The position numbers were made by a program, and so were the translations under genes. A stretch of 64,000 nucleotides of DNA from Algoriphagus sp. AK58 (lineage in GTDB: Bacteria; Bacteroidota; Bacteroidia; Cytophagales; Cyclobacteriaceae). The notes below the pieces were generated by a model that made no database searches, had not been told where the DNA came from, and saw only the letters and a program-made list of their open reading frames with translations. Below, one piece after another: positions 1 through 7,433 of the stretch (position 1 is its first letter; each line of letters begins with the position of its first letter). The stretch covers positions 620,001 through 684,000 of the forward strand of contig NZ_QEIG01000008.1 in assembly GCF_014324365.1 (NCBI RefSeq), written 5' to 3'.

Positions 1-1119
1 CGGGAAAATGTGGACCTCGTCCTGCTCGCAGGAGATATTTTTGACACCTTCAATCCCGCACATGAAGCCGTCGAACTGCTCTACAAAACCCTCAGACGAC
101 TGTCCAAAAACGGTACCCGGCCCATCCTTGCCATTTCCGGCAATCACGACAGCACACAGTTTGTCGAGGCACCGGATCCGCTGGCCCGCGAACTTGGCAT
201 TTTCTTTTACAGCCGATATGACTCTGTCATTCCCTGTGGAAAGTTGGACTCCGGCGTGGAGATCCTGAAGTCCGAAAGCGGATTTGTAGAGCTCAAACTA
301 CCTCAAGCCAAGTTCCCCGTTCGGGTGATCTTAGCTCCCTACGCCAATGAGGTCAGCCTGCGCACCTACCTCGGCGAAGAAAATCGGGAAGAAGAATTCC
401 GGAAATTACTTTCCTCCAAATGGCAGGACTTGGCCGATCGACATTGTGATGAAAAGGGGCTGAATCTATTTGTAGGCCATTTCTTTTTTATGAAAGAAGG
501 GGAAAAGCCCGAGGCTGAACCCGAATCCGAGCGCCCCATCCTTCATGTGGGCGGCACACAGGCCCTTTTCACTCAAAATATCCCTTCCCAAATCCAATAC
601 GCAGCACTTGGCCACCTTCACCGCTACCATGCTGTGGGACATGACTCGATTCCGGTCGTGTATTCGAGTTCACCGCTGGCCTATTCCTTTTCCGAAGCCG
701 ATCAGGAGAAAAAAGTCGTCCTGATCGAGGCCCGGGCCGGTCAGCCGGTCAGCTATCAGCCCATCGGACTCAAACAGGGCCGACCGCTGTATCGCGTCAA
801 GTTTGACAATCTAGCCGATACCCTTGCTTGGCTGGAAGCCCATCCCTACTGCTTCGTGGAAATCACCTTTGTAGCCGACGAATCCATCGATGCCACGACA
901 CGCAAAGCCATCCTAAAAGCCCACGACGGCATCGTCAGCCTCATTCCCCAACTCAAAAACACAGCGGGACAGGAATCCTTTGCCCTGCATGTGGATGACT
1001 TGGGCAAAGACATGGAGACGCTATTCCGCATGTATTTCCAAAGCGAAAAAGGGCAGGAACCCAACGCCCAATTGCTCGGACTTTTCAAAGAAATCATCAG
1101 CCAAACCGATCCCGCATGA
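1..1119 (+). CDS. sbcD: SbcD, exonuclease subunit (5' truncated by window)
   Basis: Mn-dependent nuclease subunit of the SbcCD (Mre11-Rad50 type) complex, which opens hairpin and blocked DNA ends. The frame is open from base 1 (R-E-N-V-D-L), so the true start and the first DxH metal motif lie outside. Visible phosphoesterase motifs are GDIFD, GNHD, a GH in LFVGHF, and GHLHRYH. A C-terminal capping region follows. The stop overlaps the sbcC start in an ATGA junction, which implies translational coupling. The gene looks somewhat richer in G+C than the middle of the window, but there is no other sign of transfer. Identity is secure. Confidence 0.95.
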   Translation, partial: RENVDLVLLAGDIFDTFNPAHEAVELLYKTLRRLSKNGTRPILAISGNHDSTQFVEAPDPLARELGIFFYSRYDSVIPCGKLDSGVEILKSESGFVELKLPQAKFPVRVILAPYANEVSLRTYLGEENREEEFRKLLSSKWQDLADRHCDEKGLNLFVGHFFFMKEGEKPEAEPESERPILHVGGTQALFTQNIPSQIQYAALGHLHRYHAVGHDSIPVVYSSSPLAYSFSEADQEKKVVLIEARAGQPVSYQPIGLKQGRPLYRVKFDNLADTLAWLEAHPYCFVEITFVADESIDATTRKAILKAHDGIVSLIPQLKNTAGQESFALHVDDLGKDMETLFRMYFQSEKGQEPNAQLLGLFKEIISQTDPA

Positions 1120-4100
1120 TCCCTGTACGACTGGAAATTGAAGGACTCTACTCCTACCGCGAACGGCAAACTGTCGAGTTTGAAACACTTACCGCGGCTG
1201 GACTTTTTGGAATCTTTGGTGCCGTAGGCAGTGGCAAATCCTCCATCCTCGAGGGCATTCTTCTCGCACTCTATGGCAGCACCGAGCGTCTGGCCACCAC
1301 CGGCGAGCGTTCCTCCATGGTTAATCTACAGAGCGATCAGCTCTCGGTCAACTTTACCTTCCGTGCCGGAAAAAACAATGCCCAAACCTACCTCGCCCGG
1401 TATTCGGCCAAGCGAAACAAAAAGGATTTTGAAAAAATCGACACGGGAGAGCATATCCTGTATCAGTTGAAAGAAGGCAATTGGGAGGCGATTCCGGACA
1501 AAGCCGAAACTGTGCTCGGCATGAGCAAGGAGCATTTCAAGCAGACGATCATCATCCCTCAGGGCAAATTCCGGGAATTCATCGACCAAAAACCGCTCGA
1601 GCGGGCGGAGATGATGCAGCAGCTCTTTGGCTTGGAGCGATTTGATCTTGCAGCCAAAACTGCATCGCTCCGAAAAGAAGCCGAATTGGAAAAGACCCGA
1701 TTGAAAGCGCTTTTGGATAACCTGGAAGGCATTTCGATCGAAAGCCTCAGCGAAAAAAGGCAAGAAACTGCTGACTTAGAGGCTGAAACTCAACAGGCCT
1801 CCAAAGCATTGGCAGATGCGGATCAGGAATTCCGGAAACTGGAACTTACCCGAAAGTCCTTTCTTCAGCTTCAGGAGTTAAAAACTCAGTTGAGCACCTT
1901 GGAGCAAAAACTTCCCGAAGTAGAACAAAAGCGACAGCTGCATAAGGAATTTATCACCGCCAAAACTTACCTCAGACCGGTTTGGGATCAGCTACAGGAC
2001 CGAAAAAAGGATCTGGAAAAGTATCAGGTAAGCTTGAAAGACTGTGAGCGCTTTAAGGAAAGTTTTGACGTTGAAATCGCAAAACTTGAGGAAGAGGAGA
2101 TCGATCTGAAAGAAAAAAATGATAAGCGCCCCGCCCGGGAAGCCAAAATCCGTGACCTCAGAAAAGTCATCGATATCCAGGAATTGAACGGAAAACTCGA
2201 AGTCGCTCAACAACAGGTGGAGACTCTTATACCCGAGTTGGAAGCCAAAAAAGCGGGCCTTAAGAAGTTGGAAACCGAAATCCAAACCTTGGAAAGCCAA
2301 GCTGAAAACCTTCCAGCAGCTGACCCCGGTCTTCTCAGTGATCTGAAAACCATCCAAAATCAGCTCAAAACCAATCAGGAGCGCTTGGCGGATTTACAGC
2401 GCATCAAGGGGAATTTCGAACAGGAAACCGGCAAAATCAAAGCCTCCTTGGAGGACATTACTAATCGGATTCCTGCACAGGAAAAGAGCCTGGAAACCTG
2501 GACCGAAACCCAAAAGTCCATCATACGAGGAATCGAGACCGAACGCGAAAAGCTCCTGCGAAAGCAAGGTTTGAATGCCCACGCACACCTCTTGGTAAAC
2601 GGTGAACCCTGTCCACTCTGTGGATCAATAGAGCATCCGCAGCCTATCCGGGAGGAGTCTGACGAACCACAGATCAAGGCTATGGAACTCCAAATCTTCC
2701 GGGAAAAGGATGAATTGGAAAAAATCCTGGCACTGATCCAGAAGGAAAAAGTAGAGCAAAACAATCTGGAAAACCTGGGCCGAAACCTGCAAGAAAAACT
2801 CAAGGAAATCAGCAAACTGGAACTCCAGCAGGAGGAATTTTGGAAAAAACTCAAGTCGATGAGTATCCAAACTGAAGAGGAATTAAGCGGCAAAATCACA
2901 CAGCTTTCACAAACCCATACCCAAAAAGAAGCCTTAGTCCAGCAAATTCAAGCCAAGCGAAAATCATCCAGCGCTGTGCGGGAACAAGTAGATAAATCAG
3001 AAAAGCAGCTCCAACTCGCTCAGATGGCTGTTCAGGATTTGAATTCACGAGTTCAATCCAAGCAGGAAGAAATCAAGGATCCGACCTTCTGCAAACCCTT
3101 TTTCCAAAAAGATTCCACGCAGATTCTGAATACAATTTTGGGAGTGGAAAAAGATATCGAAAAAGCGGCATCGGATCTTTTGGGAAAACAAAAGCACCTT
3201 CAAGACAGAAGAGCTGCACAGACCAAAAACCTGGCGGACATTGAGAACTACAAAAAACTAGTTCAGGAAAATAGCAGTAAAATTGAATCCCTTTCCAAGG
3301 AATTTGAAGGGTTGAAAATCCAATATGATTTTCAGGATGAGGATGCTTTGATCCGACTTTTTCACCACTCACTTGATGCTGAAAAAACTGCCCTGGAAAT
3401 CCAGCAATTCGACCAAAAGCTGGCCATCACACGCTCCCGAATGGCAGAAATCCAGTCCGAAGCCGGAATCGGGACCTTTTCCGAAGAAAGCTACCAAGCC
3501 AAACACGCAGCACTCGAGCAACTCCAACTTCAATCCAAAGCCCTTCAAAACCAACTTGCCATCCTACAGGAATCCCTGAAAGATATGCTTCAAAAACTGG
3601 AGGAAAAGGAAAAACTGACTCAATCTTTCCAGCAGATCGAAAATCGGGAAAGCGGGCTTCGGGAATTAGAAAGGCTGTTCCAAGGCAAAGGCTTTGTGAA
3701 ATACGTGAGTTCGATCTACCTCCGTGAGCTCTGCAACACGGCCAATCTGCGCTTCATGAAGCTGACCAAAAACAGCCTGAGCCTTGAGATCGATGACAAC
3801 AACACCTTTTGGGTGGTGGACTACCTCAATGGAGGCAAGAAACGCTTGCTGAAAACCCTCTCCGGAGGACAGACATTCCAGGCTTCCCTTTGTCTGGCTT
3901 TGGCCTTAGCTGAAAAAGTAAAAGCCCTCAATCAGGCCGATCAGAGCTTTTTCTTCCTGGATGAAGGGTTTGGAGCCCTGGACCGAAACTCCCTTCGGGT
4001 GGTGTTTGAGACGCTCAAGGCCCTTCGCCACGAAAACCGCGTGGTCGGCATCATCAGTCATGTGGAAGAATTGCAGCAGGAAATCGGCGTCTTCGCCCAA

Positions 4101-4148
4101 ATCGAGCTAGATCCAGAGCGCGGTTCGCAGATCCGGTATTCGTATTAG
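1116..4148 (+). CDS. sbcC: SbcC, SMC-like ATPase of SbcCD
   Basis: 1010-residue ATPase partner of SbcD. The Walker A motif GAVGSGKSS is at residues 36-44 and the Q-loop is in IIIPQGKF near 145. Long charged coiled-coil arms on both sides flank a CPLC zinc-hook motif near residue 500, which dimerises two arms through zinc. The ABC signature LSGGQ is near 915 and Walker B FFFLDEGFGALD near 945. The length is typical of the family. The start overlaps the sbcD stop by 4 bases, so the pair is one operon. No clear terminator follows the stop; a repeat-like element begins immediately after it. Confidence 0.97.
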   Translation: MIPVRLEIEGLYSYRERQTVEFETLTAAGLFGIFGAVGSGKSSILEGILLALYGSTERLATTGERSSMVNLQSDQLSVNFTFRAGKNNAQTYLARYSAKRNKKDFEKIDTGEHILYQLKEGNWEAIPDKAETVLGMSKEHFKQTIIIPQGKFREFIDQKPLERAEMMQQLFGLERFDLAAKTASLRKEAELEKTRLKALLDNLEGISIESLSEKRQETADLEAETQQASKALADADQEFRKLELTRKSFLQLQELKTQLSTLEQKLPEVEQKRQLHKEFITAKTYLRPVWDQLQDRKKDLEKYQVSLKDCERFKESFDVEIAKLEEEEIDLKEKNDKRPAREAKIRDLRKVIDIQELNGKLEVAQQQVETLIPELEAKKAGLKKLETEIQTLESQAENLPAADPGLLSDLKTIQNQLKTNQERLADLQRIKGNFEQETGKIKASLEDITNRIPAQEKSLETWTETQKSIIRGIETEREKLLRKQGLNAHAHLLVNGEPCPLCGSIEHPQPIREESDEPQIKAMELQIFREKDELEKILALIQKEKVEQNNLENLGRNLQEKLKEISKLELQQEEFWKKLKSMSIQTEEELSGKITQLSQTHTQKEALVQQIQAKRKSSSAVREQVDKSEKQLQLAQMAVQDLNSRVQSKQEEIKDPTFCKPFFQKDSTQILNTILGVEKDIEKAASDLLGKQKHLQDRRAAQTKNLADIENYKKLVQENSSKIESLSKEFEGLKIQYDFQDEDALIRLFHHSLDAEKTALEIQQFDQKLAITRSRMAEIQSEAGIGTFSEESYQAKHAALEQLQLQSKALQNQLAILQESLKDMLQKLEEKEKLTQSFQQIENRESGLRELERLFQGKGFVKYVSSIYLRELCNTANLRFMKLTKNSLSLEIDDNNTFWVVDYLNGGKKRLLKTLSGGQTFQASLCLALALAEKVKALNQADQSFFFLDEGFGALDRNSLRVVFETLKALRHENRVVGIISHVEELQQEIGVFAQIELDPERGSQIRYSY

Positions 4149-4364
4149 TTTTAGCCGCAAAGTTCTCAAAGATAAAAATGGAGAGCTTAAAGGGTTTCTA
4201 GCAATAGAGGGCCTATTTGGAAACCAAATCTGTGAAAACCTACCTACCGTAGGCAGGTCTGTGTCGTTTTCTGCGAAAACTTGCCTGCTGCAAGCAGGTC
4301 TGAGGGAAACTTTTTCCAAAAACCGAAGAATCTCCTTCCGTACCTTGGTGACTTTGTGGCTAAA
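4149..4364. repeat. Repeat-like element with imperfect terminal inverted repeats
   Basis: The left end (4150-4173, TTTAGCCGCAAAGTTCTCAAAG) and right end (4342-4364, ACCTTGGTGACTTTGTGGCTAAA) are reverse complements with a few mismatches and one indel; similarity extends inward to GGAGA. The interior carries two further palindromic segments, CCTACCGTAGG with GCAGGTCTG (about 4243-4261) and GCCTGCTGCAAGCAGGTCTG (about 4283-4302), so GCAGGTCTG occurs twice. No credible coding sequence is present. It resembles short non-autonomous interspersed elements seen between genes in many bacteria, but only one copy lies in the window, so the family is unproven. Confidence 0.5.
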
Positions 4365-4373
4365 GCAATCTAT

Positions 4374-4402
4374 TGAGTAATTTTACTCAGCATATTGAGT
4401 AA
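4374..4402. repeat. Triple TGAGTAA/TTACTCA motif
   Basis: TGAGTAA at 4374-4380, its reverse complement TTACTCA at 4383-4389, and TGAGTAA again at 4396-4402. The outer copies are 22 bases apart. The rest of 4403-4480 is AT-rich with no gene or recognised site. Function unknown. Confidence 0.35.
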
Positions 4403-4480
4403 AATCTTAAAATTCATCATTAATTATTGTTTTTCAATTAGTTACAAAATAATTTTTAGCTGAAATAGTAGACGAAAATG

Positions 4481-4509
4481 CAAAAAAATACCCCGACAAC
4501 CTGCCGGGG
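4481..4509 (-). terminator. Terminator of the esterase/dioxygenase transcript
   Basis: Read leftward, CCCCG-N9-CGGGG is followed by TATTTTTTTG. The stem is short but GC-only with a good U-tract, 62 bases past the esterase stop. A shorter T-run on the other side could also serve rightward transcripts from sbcC. Confidence 0.7.
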
Positions 4510-4571
4510 ACTTTTTAAACTAAATAGACCTTACAAGAAAATCTTAATGTCTTTGAGACAGTTACACCTGA

Positions 4572-5183
4572 TCAGGCGAATATCTTTTTATTTGCTAGCT
4601 CTATTTCCTCTGCCCTGATCGTATGGTCAGGGTCGTCAAATAATTTTACCGAAACCTCTGCTCCCATTTTTTGCAAAAGGTCTGCTGAAGCGTTGATTCG
4701 GCTGGCAGGCACGTGAAAATCACGGTCACTGCTTCCGATAAATATTGGAGTTGACTTGAAATCTCCCTGATACTTTTCTGGCTGAAGTTTTTCACCAATC
4801 AATCCTCCGGTAAAAGCAGCCACTCCGCCCAGTTTTTGTGCATTTCTTGCCGTAAACTCAAGACTGAGACATGCTCCTTGAGAAAACCCTACCAGAAAAA
4901 TATTCTCGGCAGAGATTCCTGACTCTACTATCCTATCAAACAACTCCTTTACAAAAGCTAAAGACGATTCCAATGCAACAAAGTTGCCTTCATCTGAAGC
5001 CATAAATCCAAACGGATACCAAGTGTTTCCGTTCGCTTGTGGGGCAAGAATTGCATAATCGGTCAAATTGAGGTAAGAACTGAGCGATAAAATGCTATCA
5101 GCGGTACCACCTCGGCCGTGAATCATGATCACTGCCTTTTTAGCTTGACCGAGAGGAAGTCCTTTTTCGATGACTTTAGGCAT
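4572..5183 (-). CDS. Phospholipase/carboxylesterase family hydrolase (MhqD-like)
   Basis: 203-residue cytosolic alpha/beta hydrolase. It has HGRGG (residues 22-26, oxyanion region), nucleophile Ser101 in GFSQG, Asp153 in GSSDRD, and His187 in DPDHT, so the catalytic triad is complete. The start overlaps the end of the upstream dioxygenase by 8 bases, so the two are translationally coupled. In Bacillus the paired genes mhqO (dioxygenase) and mhqD (hydrolase) are induced by hydroquinones under the MarR regulator MhqR. The same trio here suggests hydrolysis of aromatic or quinone-derived compounds, but the substrate is not shown by the sequence. Confidence 0.85.
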   Translation of the reverse strand: MPKVIEKGLPLGQAKKAVIMIHGRGGTADSILSLSSYLNLTDYAILAPQANGNTWYPFGFMASDEGNFVALESSLAFVKELFDRIVESGISAENIFLVGFSQGACLSLEFTARNAQKLGGVAAFTGGLIGEKLQPEKYQGDFKSTPIFIGSSDRDFHVPASRINASADLLQKMGAEVSVKLFDDPDHTIRAEEIELANKKIFA

Positions 5184-6126
5184 ATTTTTCGGGGTTTAAA
5201 GAGACAGGAACCAGAGCAGCTTCGATCCGCTTTCTGCTTGGCTCAGCCCATTCAGGCAATTTGATCAACTCACCCAAGTGCGCCTCATCCTCATCTATAG
5301 CAAATCCCGGTTCGTCGGTAGCGATCTCGAACAAAACTCCTCCCGGCTCGCGGAAATAGATCGACTTGAAATAGTTTCGGTCTTTCACTTCAGTGACTTG
5401 ATAGCCATTTTTCATCAGGATTTCCTGAATGGCTGACTGAGTTTGGGTATTGGGTGTTCGAAATGCGATGTGATGAACCGTTCCGGCACTTTGCATGCCT
5501 CGATTTCCAGTCTTATCTATTACGATATCTACGATATCACCTGGCTTGCCTTCGGTTCCATATCGGTAGCGGTCGCCTTCCTGCCCAATAAATTTATAAT
5601 TCATGTGACGGATAAGTAGCTGTTCGGTCAGTTCTTTGGCACGAAGATTCAAGGTACCTCCGTAGAAACCTTTGATCGAATGCGCTGCGGGAATTTGACC
5701 ATAGGTCCAGCCCGGACGGTCGTCTTGATCGTTTGCTACCAGTTCGATCCCCATTCCATCATGATCCTCAAAACGAATCAAGGAATCACCAAAGCGAGTC
5801 AACACATCTGAAACTGCAATCCCAAACTTTTTCAGGCGCTCTTTCCAATAGTCGAGGGAATCTTTACCGATCGAAAAGGCCGTGTAGGTCAGTTCACCGG
5901 TCCCTTTGATTCCTTTTCTTGCTCCTGTAAAAGGAAACGTAGTGAATACCGTACCCGGGCGACCGAGTTCGTCTCCGAAGTAGAAATGATAGACATCGGG
6001 AGCATCGAAGTTGATGGTCTTTTTCACCAACCTTAGTCCCAAAATGCCTGTGTAGAAATCAATATTCTGCTGAGCATTTCCGGCAATGGCTGTGATGTGA
6101 TGGATTCCTGTGATGTAGGGTTTCAT
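5176..6126 (-). CDS. Ring-cleaving dioxygenase, VOC family (MhqO/MhqA-like)
   Basis: 316 residues with two vicinal-oxygen-chelate modules: N-terminal ITGIHHITAIAGN (His9/His10) and C-terminal GTVHHIAF (His218/219), with Glu267 in GVLFEIATD completing a probable 2-His-1-Glu metal site. Family knowledge: extradiol-type dioxygenases acting on hydroquinones or catechols. It lies in a leftward cluster, with yceI and marR upstream and the hydrolase downstream with an 8-base overlap. A terminator-like hairpin separates it from yceI, so it may depend partly on read-through or on an unrecognised promoter in the 45-base leader. Confidence 0.88.
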   Translation of the reverse strand: MKPYITGIHHITAIAGNAQQNIDFYTGILGLRLVKKTINFDAPDVYHFYFGDELGRPGTVFTTFPFTGARKGIKGTGELTYTAFSIGKDSLDYWKERLKKFGIAVSDVLTRFGDSLIRFEDHDGMGIELVANDQDDRPGWTYGQIPAAHSIKGFYGGTLNLRAKELTEQLLIRHMNYKFIGQEGDRYRYGTEGKPGDIVDIVIDKTGNRGMQSAGTVHHIAFRTPNTQTQSAIQEILMKNGYQVTEVKDRNYFKSIYFREPGGVLFEIATDEPGFAIDEDEAHLGELIKLPEWAEPSRKRIEAALVPVSLNPEKYA

Positions 6127-6160
6127 GATGGTAATGAATGGTGGTGAGTGAAGAGAGGTA

Positions 6161-6204
6161 AGTAAAATAAAACCCCAAAGGTTGGGAAACCTCCGGGGTT
6201 TTTT
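6161..6204. terminator. Bidirectional terminator between yceI and dioxygenase
   Basis: A 13-bp stem at 6171-6183/6188-6200 (two G-U pairs when read leftward) has a 4-base loop. T-rich flanks lie on both strands: TTATTTT leftward and GGTTTTTT rightward. It sits 24 bases after the yceI stop and before the dioxygenase start. Confidence 0.75.
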
Positions 6205-6224
6205 ACAACCTCAAAGGTGAAAGA

Positions 6225-6752
6225 TTAAGCTTGCTTTACCAGCTGTACGCTAAGAATCAGACGAACCTGATCAGAAACGACTACGCTTCCAGCCTCAGTG
6301 ATCGCAGACCAAGCGAGTCCGAAGTCTTTACGGTTTACTTTTCCTTCGATTTCAAATCCGGCTTTTGTCTGTCCATAAGGGTCTGCTACTACGCCTCCGA
6401 AAGTCACGTCTAGTTCCACTTCTTTGGTCACACCTCTCATGGTCAGGTTACCCACTAGGCTGTAGTCGCCTCCGTTGTTGGCGATTTTACCTTCGAAGGA
6501 CAATTTTGGGAAATTGCCAGCGTCAAAGAAATCAGCAGACTTCAAGTGACCGTCTCTGTCAGCCTGATTGGTATCGATGCTGTCGATATCAGCGGTAAAA
6601 GCTACAGTAGCTCCGTTGAAATCTTCAGAAGCTACTTCTGCAGCTCCTTCAAACTTGCGGAAATAACCGGTAACGGTAGAAATCACCAAGTGCTTTACTT
6701 TGAAAGATACCTCAGAGTGAGTTGGGTCGATGATCCATTTTGTAGTACTCAT
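6225..6752 (-). CDS. YceI family protein, cytoplasmic form
   Basis: 175-residue lipocalin-like beta barrel of the YceI family; known members bind polyisoprenoid-type lipids. It starts MSTTKWIIDPTHSEVSFKVKHL, the typical family entry motif, and contains the usual D-x-NQ-x-RDGHLKS-DFFD segment near residues 60-77. No signal peptide is present, unlike periplasmic E. coli YceI, so a cytosolic role is inferred. The leader to marR holds a 12-base palindrome (6803-6814) shared with the marR promoter region and a direct repeat, so control by the adjacent MarR is likely. Confidence 0.92.
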   Translation of the reverse strand: MSTTKWIIDPTHSEVSFKVKHLVISTVTGYFRKFEGAAEVASEDFNGATVAFTADIDSIDTNQADRDGHLKSADFFDAGNFPKLSFEGKIANNGGDYSLVGNLTMRGVTKEVELDVTFGGVVADPYGQTKAGFEIEGKVNRKDFGLAWSAITEAGSVVVSDQVRLILSVQLVKQA

Positions 6753-6761
6753 AGTTTTGTG

Positions 6762-6794
6762 TTTTTAAGTATTAGAGATTTATTTTTAAGTATT
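6762..6794. repeat. Direct repeat in the yceI leader
   Basis: TTTTTAAGTATT occurs at 6762-6773 and 6783-6794, 21 bases apart (two helical turns), between the yceI start and the MarR-type palindrome. It may be a tandem protein-binding site; no family is recognised. Confidence 0.4.
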
Positions 6795-6802
6795 CACATT
6801 GA

Positions 6803-6814
6803 ATGTATAGACAT
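6803..6814. promoter_or_regulatory. Candidate MarR operator upstream of yceI
   Basis: ATGTATAGACAT matches the perfect palindrome ATGTATATACAT in front of marR at 11 of 12 positions. It lies 51 bases upstream of the yceI start. Confidence 0.6.
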
Positions 6815-6831
6815 TTTTTTGGGTAAATTTT

Positions 6832-7284
6832 TTACCCTCTAAGTTTATCGAGCAAATCATTCAACTGATTGGCTTCCTCAAGTGTCAGTCTCACTATTTC
6901 ACGGTTTCCTTCCTCGACCTGCTTTTCAAGAATTTGAAGTAACTCAAGCCCTTTCTCGGTAATCACAACATCTACCTGACGCCGGTCGGTTGGGCACTCT
7001 TCCCGCTTTACAAGCTCCTTCATCTTGAGCTTCTCCACAAGACGAGAGGCATTTGACATTTTGTTTAGCATCCGCTCCTGGATAGAGGACACGGTCGTAG
7101 GCACTCCATTTTGACCGCGGAGAATTCTTAGCACATTGTATTGTTCTGGAGAAAGATCATGCGGTTTGAAAAGGGCATTCTGAGCAGTCACCAAATAGCT
7201 ATGTGTGAACAAAAGATTGACCACGGCTTTGTTGTACGGATCTTTAAATTCCTTTTGCTGTATGGCTTCTTCAATCTTACCCAT
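6832..7284 (-). CDS. MarR family transcriptional regulator
   Basis: 150 residues from the ATG at 7284 (MGKIEEAIQQ). A longer in-frame reading to 7320 would start inside the probable operator and is not preferred. The winged helix-turn-helix covers about residues 45-115; the wing holds the typical D-R-R (TDRRQVDVVIT) preceded by the only cysteine, Cys97. MarR dimers usually repress neighbouring genes and release on small-molecule binding or thiol modification. Its position upstream of yceI, the dioxygenase and the hydrolase, and the repeated palindrome, suggest it controls itself and that cluster. Resemblance to MhqR is by context, not by measured similarity. Confidence 0.92.
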   Translation of the reverse strand: MGKIEEAIQQKEFKDPYNKAVVNLLFTHSYLVTAQNALFKPHDLSPEQYNVLRILRGQNGVPTTVSSIQERMLNKMSNASRLVEKLKMKELVKREECPTDRRQVDVVITEKGLELLQILEKQVEEGNREIVRLTLEEANQLNDLLDKLRG

Positions 7285-7304
7285 TTTATTTACATTTGAA
7301 TTTA

Positions 7305-7316
7305 ATGTATATACAT
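7305..7316. promoter_or_regulatory. Candidate MarR autoregulatory operator
   Basis: Perfect 12-base palindrome ATGTATATACAT, 21 bases upstream of the marR ATG. It lies just downstream of the -7 element at 7318-7325, so a bound repressor would cover the predicted transcription start. Confidence 0.65.
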
Positions 7317-7317
7317 G

Positions 7318-7349
7318 CAAATTTGGTAAAAGGTTTCAACTGTTCCAAA
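7318..7349 (-). promoter_or_regulatory. marR promoter, Bacteroidota type
   Basis: Leftward: TTTG (7346-7349), 20 bases, CAAATTTG (7318-7325), one mismatch from TAnnTTTG. Confidence 0.5.
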
Positions 7350-7433
7350 AAAAATCATTTTTTTTCGGATTACCCTCAAATACAAGCTTAAAATCAGTAC
7401 TTTGAATACTTAGGATTCCCAATAAACACACGA

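Noticed and set aside
1326..1763. 145-residue leftward ORF inside sbcC
   Set aside because: Antisense shadow of the sbcC reading frame with no motif, start context or promoter.
1..4148. Recent transfer of sbcDC
   Set aside because: Slightly higher G+C impression, but intact genes, coupled arrangement and no flanking mobility signals other than the downstream repeat; not enough to claim transfer.
4107..4319. 70-residue leftward ORF in the repeat-like element
   Set aside because: Overlaps the sbcC 3' end and the inverted-repeat structure; peptide of LRTLRLK type is what such repeats translate to, not a protein.
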